Notes under the pieces: generated by a model
What the model saw: only the letters and a program-made list of their open reading frames with translations
Database searches by the model: none
Told to the model about the DNA's origin: nothing
In this document: positions 1-8,639 of the stretch, piece by piece
Position numbering within the stretch: the stretch's first letter is position 1
Layout: the number at the start of each line of letters is the position of its first letter
NCBI RefSeq assembly: GCF_027943255.1
Contig: NC_072896.1
Coordinates: 38,032,501 to 38,096,500, forward strand
DNA: 64,000 nucleotides
Direction of reading: 5' to 3'
Source: Anastrepha obliqua
Lineage: Eukaryota > Arthropoda > Insecta > Diptera > Tephritidae
Program-made: the position numbers and the translations under genes

Positions 1-575
1 TGTCAGGCAGCCAATGAGTCAGCCAATGTGATGGTGTTAGTGGTACAACAAATATAAATTCGTGTGCAACGTGTGAAAATTGGTAATTTTTCATTGTGGC
101 AAAATATGCTGAGCCAACAGGGAACAACAAAAGCAAACAAATGAAAAATTCCTAAAGCGCAAAAAGTATATACAATAAATAAGTTACGAAATATGGATGT
201 ATGTGTGTGTGTGCTCGTGTGTGTGTAGCTATATATGTACAAGTAAATATAAGCATTCACGAGTGTATGGGTGCGTCTGGGAGGGCCATCAAGTACATGT
301 TAATGCGGCAGCAGTTGTTGCCAAGTGTATGACTAACCATTCGGTTGGGCGAGGTTTCAAACCCACTCTGTATGACAAGAAACTTCAATTGTTTCGAAGA
401 CAGTCGGTTCTGCGTTACTGGAACTAGTCGGATTTATAACAACAACAAGAAACCTGAGTCTTCCGGATACATATTTGTTATGGATTGAGCAACTCATAAA
501 TATACTGAAATTAAATTCTATAAAAAGCTCGGCCAAATATTTAATAAAGGATGTTTGCGCCAATTATATGTACAT
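1..575. other. Left flank with GT/TATG microsatellite, no gene recognised
   Basis: No coding region is supported here. Positions about 197-245 are a degenerate GT/TATG microsatellite of the kind scattered through fly non-coding DNA. Around 315-365 a stretch has a loose tRNA-like look, with GGTTTCAAACC resembling a box B, and is followed by GTCGGTTCTGCGTTACTGG and a CAA-rich run. It may be a decayed SINE or LINE tail, but I cannot establish this from one copy. Short open frames on both strands look random. Confidence 0.4.
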
Positions 576-660
576 TAGGGTGGGCCAATTTGTAAGTAAC
601 TAGTTTTTCGACAACGTTTCCAGCAGATTCAGATTCTACATAAAATTACAGTTTACAGAA
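576..660 (+). repeat. Possible hAT-type MITE terminus (5' side)
   Basis: The segment starts TAGGGTGGGCCAATTT and continues with a block ending in GATTCTACATAAAAT. The same block occurs in the opposite orientation at 4485-4570, where the end reads TAGGGCGGG in reverse. A related terminus (TAGGGCGGGTCGATTT) bounds the fold-back MITE at 36471-36914, which has 8 bp target duplications typical of hAT. This is therefore probably one end of a non-autonomous hAT element. No matching second end or 8 bp duplication was found close by. Confidence 0.4.
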
Positions 661-744
661 AAAGTTTATTAGAGAATTTGGAATCCAGTTAGAAGAAAAG
701 TTCTAGAAATCGGAGCATTGGTAGCATAATAGTTCTAATGAACC

Positions 745-1080
745 CTAACTAGAAAATATCACGATTTCGTAAGCTTCGCTGAGAAAGGAACTAATTTTCT
801 CGAGTAGCGTTGGTGGCTCAATCACCCTACTTATCAAATCAAAAACGAAAGTGAGGGAGAGAATAGTCCTTCCAGTATCTGGGAACTTTAGGTTAATGAG
901 CAAACACCGACCTTTATTGGATTGAATTGTATCACCGAAATGCAGAGAACGCAAAGCGTAAAGCACAAAGACTTTCTGAACACGTTCAAGCCATATTAGT
1001 AGGCTAGACAAGCATAATTCGGTATTCAAATAAAGACGGCGTATTTCACTTTCGGGCATACCAGAGAAGTATATAACAAC
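745..1080 (-). pseudogene. LINE reverse-transcriptase C-terminal fragment (Jockey/CR1-like)
   Basis: Read on the minus strand, this open stretch of about 100 codons contains RVQKVFVLYALRSLHFGD followed by RCLLINLKFPDTGRTILSL. It aligns by eye, without gaps, with the C-terminal part of the LINE protein at 2919-3443 (RVQIVFLRFALRSLNFSE, RCLLIDLKPLDSRRSILSC). This is the region after the thumb of non-LTR reverse transcriptases. The fragment lacks all catalytic motifs and has no recognisable 3' tail. It is a diverged relative of the LINE that follows, in the opposite orientation, so it is a separate insertion. Confidence 0.6.
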
Positions 1081-1237
1081 TTCCGGTTATATGGACCAAC
1101 AATGTCTGAACTAGAACGTCGGATAAAAGCAAGTGGAATATGACTAAAATCTAGAGTCAAATACATCAAGTCCCATAATTTCACTTGAACTGGATAATCT
1201 ATTATAAAAGATGCCGCCAGCAGCGTGTGCTAGTCCA

Positions 1238-1917
1238 TTGTAACATAACCTAAACGTCATAAACCAAGCTTAGACATATGGTAAATAAACTGCTTCGACA
1301 CATTAGTGATTTTGTTTTGGTATCATATACATTTGGTTTTGTGAAAATGTCTGATTTTGTGCCGAGTAAATCGTCATTTGCGGGAAGTGTTGATTTTCCT
1401 CTTTCAATCGAAAAAAAGCGGCGGCTGAAGAGCATCGAGAGCTACAAAAAGTTTATGGAGATGCTATTGTACTTTAAGTGAAACAACGTGCCGAGATTGG
1501 TTCCGTCGCTTGAAAGACGGTGATTTTAATGTTGACAACCGTCCGCGTGAAGAGAGGCCAAAAACCTTCGAAGGCCGTGTCAAACGCAAGAAGAGCTTGC
1601 TTCAGTATTAGGAGTTACCCGCCAATCCATTTCCATGCGATTGCATGCTTTGAGAATGATTCAGAAACAGGGGAGTGGGGTTCCTTATGAGTTAAACCAA
1701 GTAATGTTGAATGTCGTCTTTTCGCCTGTGAACAACTGCTCCAGCGGCAAAAATGGAAGGGTTTTCTTCATCGCATCTGAACAGGTGATGAAAAATGGAT
1801 TTATTACAGCAAACCCCTGAAAAGAATATTCACGCTGCAAAGGTTATGCTATGTATTCGTGTTATTTATTATGAACTGTCAAAACCAAGCAAATCCATCA
1901 CTGGGGATCTGTACCAA
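1238..1917 (+). pseudogene. Mariner transposase pseudogene, mauritiana-type, 3'-truncated
   Basis: The 5' leader and N-terminus (AACATAACCTAAACGTCATA, then FGFVKMSDFVP) match the mariner relic at 27355-28355 closely. Recognisable pieces follow in several frames: the N-terminal helix region to about 1480, RDWFRRLKDGDFNVDNRPRE, the TQEELASVLGVT helix-turn-helix, MIQKQGSGVPYEL, and finally LSKPSKSITGDLYQ. Reading frames break repeatedly. The copy stops about two thirds through the transposase, before the second and third catalytic Asp, where the LINE sequence begins at about 1918. It cannot encode a functional enzyme. Confidence 0.75.
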
Positions 1918-3530
1918 TTTATTTGCAACTTTTTTTGCTCTAATTTTGAACCCGACTTAGACATCGGTTCTAGTTTGCCCTCTAATAGTTTTTCACGTCT
2001 TAATTTTGGGGCATTGTGCCTATTATGAAGCTCAAGCCTACTTCGAAAACTGACTCGGATGGTCTTGCGGGCATCTTGCTGAAGAACTGACGACTGGAAA
2101 TTTACTTCCGTTACGCCTATATATTTAAGAGTGGAAATAAAAACGATGTTAGCAATTACAGACCAATTTCGAAGCTTTCGTCTGTATCAAAACTTTTTGA
2201 CATAACTGTGAATGATAAGTTATATTTTGCTGTCAAAGGCCTAATATCTACCAATCAGCATGGTTTCGTTGCAAGCCGCTTCACTGTCACTAATTTGTCT
2301 ATTTTCAATGATTACTGCATTTCAGCCTTCCAGAACAGATTTCAAGTTGATACAATTTATACAGACTTCTCTGAAGCGTTTTGACAAAGTATCGCACCGA
2401 ATACTCTTGTCGAAGCTTGCATCATTGGGTGTACACTCTACGTTTTTGTTGTGGATCAAGTCATATTTGTCCAACAGGCACTGCGTTGTAGCCGTTGATA
2501 ATACGACATCCCATGCATTTATAGCGTCCTCTGGTGTCCCCCGCGGAAGTATTCTAGGACCCCTTCTCTTTATTATCTTTATTAACGATATTGGTTCATG
2601 CTTTTCTTTTGCTGAACACTTGTTGTATGTCTATGATCTTAAAATATTTACGGTGATTAACAGTGTTAGTGACTCTGGAAAGTTGCAAACCGACTTGCAC
2701 AATGCCCGGAACTGGTACTGTTTAAACTGTTTGTCACTAAATATAAGCAAACGCTTTCACGTAAAATATGCTAAATCAAACAACACTTTGCATAATTCGT
2801 ATAGTTTGCTGGCTTACCTTTGCAATCCGTTGAGTAAATTAAAGACTTAGATGTTATTTTCGACCCTAAGCTGAATTTCACAACCCATGTTAAACACGTC
2901 ATAAGACGATCATATGCGATGCTAGCATTCGTTCGCCGAAATTGTTCTGCATTTACCAACCCACACACTCTCAAAACATTGTATTGTGGTTTTGTTAGAT
3001 CAAGATTAGAGTATGCCGCTGTTATTTGGAGACCGTACCAAATAGATCTGTCTAATCGAATTGAGAGAGTTCAGATAGTGTTTCTTCGTTTTGCGCTCCG
3101 ATCTTTAAACTTTTCTGAACCTGTACCATCGTACCGCTCTCGATGTTTATTGATTGACTTAAAACCACTTGATAGCAGACGATCTATTCTATCGTGCTCA
3201 TTTATTATTCGTATCATTTCGGGATCTATTGATTGTCCTTCCCTTTTAAGTAAAATTCAATTTAATGTACCCAATATGAGGCTCCGACAGAACGAAACCT
3301 TTAGAAGTGGCTCTTCGAGAACCAACTACGGGGCGATTCCTAGGGCATGTGCAGATTTAAATATGTTTTTCAATTCTTTTGGTGCTGATTTTACATGGCC
3401 GTATGGCATCTTAGTCAACCATCTTAAATCGTTTTATTCTTAGTAACTACTAAACCATTGTATATTAGCTTAACATAGTCTGTAAGAATCTATCAATTCA
3501 AAGACAAATAAACAAATAAATAAATATTTG
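1918..3530 (+). pseudogene. 5'-truncated non-LTR retrotransposon, Jockey/CR1-like, reverse transcriptase
   Basis: Three frames together give a reverse-transcriptase domain: SNYRPISKLSSVSKLFD near 2150-2215, TDFSEAFDKVSHRILLSK (first catalytic Asp) near 2350-2410, SSGVPRGSILGPLLFIIF near 2530-2580, and the thumb plus C-terminus to the stop at 3443. The catalytic YADD box has become YVYD near 2620-2640, and there are at least three frameshifts, so the enzyme is dead. A tail of AAATAAACAAATAAATAAAT near 3505-3527 fits the short-repeat 3' ends of this LINE class. The element lies directly against the broken mariner at 1238-1917 and probably inserted into it or recombined with it. Confidence 0.8.
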
Positions 3531-3537
3531 TTTTACA

Positions 3538-3672
3538 ACTACGAAACAGAAGGCGACTAAAAACTATATGGAGGCGTACACTTAATAATAATGGAACAAC
3601 AATGGTTTAGTGAAGTACGACACATGGCTCATAACAGAGAGGGCTGGAAATGTTTTGTAGATAGGCTAAGTT
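3538..3672 (+). pseudogene. RTE-like LINE C-terminal fragment
   Basis: Two overlapping frames give RRRLKTIWRRTLNNNG and then WFSEVRHMAHNREGWKCFVD followed by RLSS and a stop. Many insect RTE-type LINE proteins end with a 'GRPKTTWRR ... A.DR..W...V..L' pattern, which this matches. Only the last 45 or so residues remain and one frameshift separates them. It is distinct from the LINE immediately upstream. The family assignment is inference. Confidence 0.45.
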
Positions 3673-3804
3673 CCTAATTTTATTATGTAAATTTATGTAA
3701 TAAAAATACTCCAATAATAGTAATTTTAATTAACATAATTCAGGGTGACTTTTCTATTTCCTTTATATTGTAATTATGACCCAAAAAGCATCTGGGAGTT
3801 ATAA

Positions 3805-4082
3805 TTAATAGAGATGCAAGAAGATCAAGCTCTGCAATTAAAATATTGTGGACCTTCGCGTCGATTACTGAATTTTGGAAATTTGTACCAGAATCAAAGT
3901 TTATTGAGTTAAAAAAAGCTGCTTGTCGAATATACGGAACAACGTACTTATGTGAACCATTTTGTTCCATTTTAAAATTCATGAAATCCAAACACCGTTC
4001 AGTATTAACTGACCAGCAACTCAAAGAACTACTGAAAAGCGCTGTCACAAACTATTACCAAATTTTAAAGAATTATTAGGAG
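3805..4082 (+). pseudogene. hAT transposase C-terminal fragment (ZBED/GTF2IRD2-like)
   Basis: The frame from about 3846 to the stop at 4077-4079 reads FWKFVPESKFIELKKAACRI, then GTTYLCEPFCSILKFMKSKH, RSVLTDQQLKELLKSAVTNY. This is the hAT C-terminal dimerisation region, with the conserved 'STYLCE.. FS.MK..KS..RS.LTD..L..LL' signature. Upstream, EMQEDQALQLKY in another frame extends the match to about 3810. Nothing of the catalytic core or BED finger is recognisable further upstream, so this is a remnant. It lies about 400 bp from the MITE end at 4570, which may or may not be part of the same element. Confidence 0.7.
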
Positions 4083-4484
4083 AAGATAAATAAATGTGTT
4101 TAATTTGTAATGCTTAAATTCAATTCTGTAAAAAAAATGTATATCTTCTTTGAATAACTTTCAACTTTAAACTTTAACTTTATTTAATAGCGGCTTGAGA
4201 AAAAATTCAAATTATGAAAAATGGCTTGAACTATTACGGAGGTTGGCTACACCTGGGATACAGAATTCTTTATGTGTAAATCGAACTTGCGACAATTAGA
4301 GAAAAACTAGTATTGACTCTTTGAGCCATCCCTGCGTATCTTTAAATAAAAAATAAATATTCGCATCAAAATATGCCCAAGCACAAGTTTATATTAAAAA
4401 AAAAAAACCATTCAAAGTAGTTAAGTCAATACAAATCTCCTTTTTAACTTCGTGTTAATGAAAGTTAGCTTTGGGAGGGGGTCT

Positions 4485-4570
4485 TGAAAATGACTTCAGA
4501 GCTATGCGAACTATTTTTCTTATGATTTTATGTAGAATCCAAATCTGCTAGGAAACATTTACCCGCCCTA
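4485..4570 (-). repeat. Possible hAT-type MITE terminus (3' side)
   Basis: Read from 4570 on the minus strand the segment begins TAGGGCGGGTAAATG and runs through a block ending in GATTCTACATAAAAT, matching the opposite-strand terminus at 576-660. It may be the terminus of the hAT element whose C-terminus lies at 3805-4082, or an independent MITE piece. The 8 bp outside this end (ATAAATAA) do not match the 8 bp outside the 576 end (ATGTACAT). Confidence 0.4.
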
Positions 4571-4942
4571 ATAAATAAGTACATATATTTAATATATTTA
4601 TGTGCATGTATATGTAGATCCATATGCATGAAAGCGGATTTATAGAACTGCACAATTTACTGTAAACTGGCTTTGTGCGGAAAAACAAAATAGCGAACAA
4701 ATGCGCTTTAGCGGCACACATATACATACTTATACACATTTACACTTATGAGCGGAAACATATTGTACTCTTCGCTGCCAGTGATAACGAAATAAATTAT
4801 GTCAATATCAATAATTCAAGTTTTCGTGTTATAATTTATTTGCTACATTAAAACAAGTCGAGGGCAGGTGAACTCAGTGGAGAACTGCGTTTTGTAAACG
4901 AACAAAATTAAATAAAAAATTATTGAACAGTTTTGGAAAATA

Positions 4943-6228
4943 ATAGGACTATGTTTAAGTTCGTGCGGTTTTACAACAGATGGCGTAACTTGATTATTAT
5001 TCCATCGATCCACATTTCCAAACATTCATTGGAGAGCTACTGTCGTAAGGCACAAACGTCAGTATAAGTTTTTTATTTGAAGCGTAAACAACAATATTTT
5101 TACCACACTTGAAAATGTCGAATTTCGTGCCAAATAATGTGTTTTTGCGGGGAATTCTTCTTCATTATTTTAATATGAAGAAAAAAGCAGCCGAAAGTCA
5201 TCGTATCTTGGTGGAAGTTTATGGTGAGCATGCTCTAGCTGAGCGAACGTGCCAGAAGTGGTTTGCACGCTTTAAAAGTGGTGATTTTGGCTTGGAAGAC
5301 GAAGAACGCGAGGGTGCGCCGCCAAAGTTCATGGATACCGAATTGGAGGAATTGCTCGATCAAGATCCGGCTCAAACGCAAGAAGAGGTTGCAAAAACTT
5401 TGGGAGTTGATCAATCAACCATTTCCAAACGTTTAAAAGCCATGGGAATGATCCGAAAGGTAGGCCATTGGGTGCCGTATGAATTGAAGCCAAGAGACGT
5501 TGAACGCCGTTTTATGGCATGCGAACAACTGCTTCAACGGCACAAAAGAAAGGGTTTTTTGCATCGAATTGTGACTGGCAATGAAAAGTGGGTCCATTAC
5601 GACAATCCAAAACGTCGGGCAACGTATGGATACCCTGGCCATGCTTCAACATCGACGTCGGCGCAGAATATTCATGGCCTGAAGGTTATGCTGTGTATCT
5701 GGTGGGACCAGCTGGGTGTTGTGTATTATGAGCTACTGAAACCGAATGAAACGATTACGGAGGATGTCTACCGACGACAATTGATGCGTTTGAGCCGAGC
5801 ACTGCGAGAAAAACGGCCGCAATACGCCGATAGACACGACAAAGTTATTTTGCAACATGACAATGCTCGGCCACATGTTGCACAAGTGGTCAAAACATAC
5901 TTAGAAACGCTCAAATGGGATGTCCTACCCCACCCGCCGTATAGTCCAGACCTTGCGCCATCCGATTACTATCTCTTCCGATCGATGCAACATGGCCTGG
6001 CTGACCAGCAGTTCCGTAATTACGATGAAGTCAAAAAATGGATCGATTCGTGGATTGCGGCAAAACCGACCGAATTTTTCACAAAGGGAATCCGTGAATT
6101 GCCAGAAAGATGGGAAAAAGTAGTAGTAAGCGATGGACAATACTTTGAATATTAAATTTGTAACCATTTTACGTCAATAAAGTTTCAAATTTCGAAAAAA
6201 AACCGCACGAACTTAAACATAGTCCTAT
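4943..6228 (+). mobile_element. Complete mariner element, copy 1 (mauritiana/vertumnana-type), 1,286 bp
   Basis: The element is bounded by TA dinucleotides (4941-4942 and 6229-6230). Both ends carry the same inverted repeat, starting ATAGGACTATGTTTAAGTTC and continuing GTGCGGTTTT, identical over about 30 bp. The total length, 1,286 bp, is typical of mariner. It contains one uninterrupted transposase frame of 346 codons. A second copy lies at 25753-27038 in the opposite orientation, with seven amino-acid differences, so the family moved recently. Ends this well preserved indicate a young insertion. Confidence 0.95.
5115..6155 (+). CDS. Mariner transposase, 346 aa, first catalytic Asp replaced by Asn
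   Basis: This is a Tc1/mariner-family transposase that would bind the element's inverted repeats and cut and paste it. I chose the ATG at 5115 (MSNFVPNN) because the TTG six bases upstream is not a likely eukaryotic start. Residues 1-110 contain the paired helix-turn-helix DNA-binding region (TQEEVAKTLGVDQSTISKRL). WVPYEL lies at about 119-124 and YSPDLAPSDYYLF at about 276-288. The DD34D triad should be D156, D249 and D284: D249 (QHDNARPH) and D284 (APSDYYLF) are present, but the VTGDEKW motif reads VTGNEKW, so residue 156 is Asn. The frame is otherwise full length. I infer a correctly folded, DNA-binding but catalytically dead protein. Confidence 0.93.
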   Translation: MSNFVPNNVFLRGILLHYFNMKKKAAESHRILVEVYGEHALAERTCQKWFARFKSGDFGLEDEEREGAPPKFMDTELEELLDQDPAQTQEEVAKTLGVDQSTISKRLKAMGMIRKVGHWVPYELKPRDVERRFMACEQLLQRHKRKGFLHRIVTGNEKWVHYDNPKRRATYGYPGHASTSTSAQNIHGLKVMLCIWWDQLGVVYYELLKPNETITEDVYRRQLMRLSRALREKRPQYADRHDKVILQHDNARPHVAQVVKTYLETLKWDVLPHPPYSPDLAPSDYYLFRSMQHGLADQQFRNYDEVKKWIDSWIAAKPTEFFTKGIRELPERWEKVVVSDGQYFEY

Positions 6229-6229
6229 T

Positions 6230-6650
6230 ATATTGCGCAATTATTCGGAAATGATGTGTGATCAGTTCAAGGAAGTGTTTGAAGCAATCAAATTTAAAGC
6301 AGTTTTTATGTTGCGAGCGAGAAGTGTACTCTTCACAGAGTACCAGATATGGATATAGATGATAAAGGGTAGGAATCCGAATTGAAATAAGTTTAAATGG
6401 GTTATGTTTTACAATATGAAGGTTTATTTTCCAAGTCAACTAAGCTTAACTACCATTGACAGTGAAGGTGAACCATATTTTGTACTCAGTTATTCACTGA
6501 TGCACTTATAGATAAGCGCTAATTGCTGAGAAAACATCATCCACTTTGAAATATAAGAACTTTTAAATATAAAATCTGTCAATAAACTACTCGGGTGGAA
6601 AAAGGAAGAAGAGGCTTTGGAATGAGGATGACAACCAACGGTGGCTAATT
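6230..6650. other. AT-rich spacer, nothing recognised
   Basis: No coding motif, repeat boundary or RNA signature was seen here. Short open frames lack any recognisable domain. Confidence 0.4.
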
Positions 6651-6654
6651 ACGT

Positions 6655-6910
6655 GCGTATTAACCGCTTCAAGTTATCGATGAGTTCAACCACGTCTGTG
6701 ATATTTTAACCCGCAGTATCCGCAGGTGTAGCACAAAAGTGAGAGACCAGATGTCTCAATATTTGCTCGACGAGGGCAACTGAAGAGAAGGTGCCGAGAT
6801 GATTCCAACTCATCCTCCAGACAGCTTCTGTAGAAAGGACTTGAACCAATCCAAAGCCTCATCGCATGTCCACCTAACGGAAAATGTACGGTAAGGTTAT
6901 CTACCAAGTT
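6655..6910 (-). pseudogene. LINE C-terminal and 3' fragment (zinc-knuckle region)
   Basis: Read on the minus strand the frame from 6907 gives LTVHFPLGGHAMRLWIGSS then CRSCLED and SSRHLLFSCP, the Cys-rich region at the end of RNase H-bearing insect LINE proteins (pattern 'LTGHC..G.HA.RLG.....CR.C......E.HLLC.CP'). A shift to another frame continues to KRLIRT and a stop at about 6655. The last 110 bp are repeated, diverged, at 63765-63880, which has the same KRLIRT-stop ending. This is a truncated, frameshifted retrotransposon tail. Confidence 0.65.
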
Positions 6911-6940
6911 CGAGAGCTCTGGCTTTATAGCATATTCGGC

Positions 6941-6992
6941 ATATTAACAAGACGTACACCACAAATAGAAGGAAGAGCTCGGCCAAACACCC
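6941..6992 (+). repeat. tRNA-SINE 3'-tail fragment
   Basis: About 52 bp match the 3' body of the full-length SINE at 52387-52690: ACACCACAAATAG, a purine run, then AGCTCGGCCAAACACCC. The tRNA-like head and the final GCGCCAATTA are missing. Confidence 0.7.
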
Positions 6993-7319
6993 AATTAAAT
7001 TTAAAGCGCTAAATCCGAAGATTAGATTTTATGCGAAGACGAAACAAATTTCACAAAAATTCTAATCCAGCATGTGATTAGAAAGTTTTTGAAATTTCGT
7101 TTTATACTTATTTAAATCAATTCTATAATGAAAAAAAATTTATAAAAAAATATAGAAATTTAGGGTTGATATGCAATAGTAATAGCAATGGTCATACATA
7201 TAAGTAAAGCATTCCAAGCTTATAAAAAATTTCAAGAAATACTGCATTGAAAAAGTTTGCAGATACAAAGTTGTAGCTTATAGTTAAACTTCTCAAATTT
7301 ATTTTTACGACAGCAGTAG

Positions 7320-8160
7320 GGCAGGGCATTGAGTTCACCAATTGCTCACATCGCTACTTTAGAATCTTAAGCCACGCATCTTTAACAATGCCCCAAAGGT
7401 TTTGTTACTTGATTTGATTGCTTTCTTTGGTTTGCGTACAGATTTTCTAAAGGCTTGAGCTTGGGACATGAGCTGGCCATTCCATAACGTCAATTTTATT
7501 CGCGCGAACCCAATCCCAAAAAAAAAAAAAATAAATAAATAAATAAAATTAAAGAAAGTAGGAAGAGAGATGTATTCTCAGAAAGAAGAACGAGTGGCCG
7601 AAATACATGAGTGTGAGGAGCGTGAGATGCTGGCTAATAGGAACAACGCCTGAAAACTCTACCAGTAGACCCAATTTACTGGCATTTACTATCAGCAATG
7701 CGGCAACATAATATTCCGCGCTATTGCCATGTAAATATTGGTTCTCATAATATTAGAAACATGGCCAAACCATTATTTTTAAGTCCCCATGCTTAATGAT
7801 TTTTAGAGTGTATTGTGGCCAATTTTTGTGCTAGGTGAACGTCTAACATATTTCCGTGGACCCGTGCCGCCATACAAAACTATTTTAGACCAAAAAAATA
7901 TTACGCCACACGGCAGCTGTCCAGCTAACATAGTTTCTTGCAAATTCCGAAAGTTTTGGTGCCAGGAGTGGCTTTGTTCGAGTTCCTTATCCTGCTTCTC
8001 CTAGTATTTTACATACAGTCATGTTAGAAATATTTAACTGCACCTGTTTTTCAATTTGCATGGCTGGCTTCAGAGGATTCTCTTTGGGGCACCTTATAAT
8101 TCTGCGATCCCCTTGCAGGGAAGCTTTACGTTTTTTTCCTCTTTTTTCTGATTTTTTCCA
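7320..8160 (-). pseudogene. Tc3-like transposase pseudogene, interrupted
   Basis: On the minus strand, pieces of a Tc1/Tc3-type transposase occur in order: RRIIRCPKRNPLKPAMQIEK and ISNMTVCKILGEAG (DNA-binding region, 8130-7985), ARNYVSWTAVWR and WPQYTLKIIKHGDLKIMVWP (catalytic core, 7960-7770), then, after an interruption at 7506-7672, KIDVMEWPAHVP (degraded 'WP..SPDLNPIE') and NLWGIVKDAWLKIL to NSMP near 7325. Stops and shifts are frequent and the catalytic acidic residues are largely gone, so it is dead. The central interruption contains an A-rich run and an RTE fragment. Confidence 0.7.
7506..7672 (+). mobile_element. RTE LINE fragment with A/AAAT-rich run inside the Tc3-like relic
   Basis: An A14-(AAAT)n run at 7506-7550 is followed by a plus-strand frame reading KEERVAEIHECEEREMLANR then NNA, stop, KLYQ. 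This aligns with KNREAEIRECEELEMVANRN of the long RTE copy at 21167-24150, in the linker between endonuclease and reverse transcriptase. Only about 110 bp of RTE sequence is present. The A-rich run is on the 5' side of the fragment, which is not the usual LINE arrangement and suggests rearrangement or a second insertion. Confidence 0.6.
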
Positions 8161-8639
8161 CAAATCTGATTGTATTTAAAATCTTTTTTACTGAGCATGA
8201 AAAACATATTTTGTATTTCTTTGCATTTGAATGCAGTGTTTCGCTTGTTTTTTTGTGGTCGAAACATAATTTTTTTAATATATTCTGGCTTATTTGATAT
8301 GATCGCTATTACTTACTGATTTCGCTACCTTTAATAAATCTAAATGAAATTCAATTTTCATTTCAATGGTAATTTAAAAAAATTAAAATAACTGAAATCT
8401 CTGTTATAAGTAAAGCAATCAACATTTATATCGAGCAATTTTGATATAAATGATAAATTTAAAAAAGAAACACAACCCAACTGCAAATTGCAAGTTGAAA
8501 AAAATGGTGGTGTGACTGGTGAAAAATGTCAGGAATGGGCTTTGCTAAGCCAATATATGATTTGTTAAGCATAAAATGTCAGCAATAAATAACGGTATCT
8601 TTTTTTATATCATCTTTGATAAATGTAGACTGTACAACT

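Noticed and set aside
576..4570. Firm call of one 4 kb hAT element from the two facing ends
   Set aside because: The 8 bp next to the two ends (ATGTACAT and ATAAATAA) do not match, so I kept the ends as separate features.
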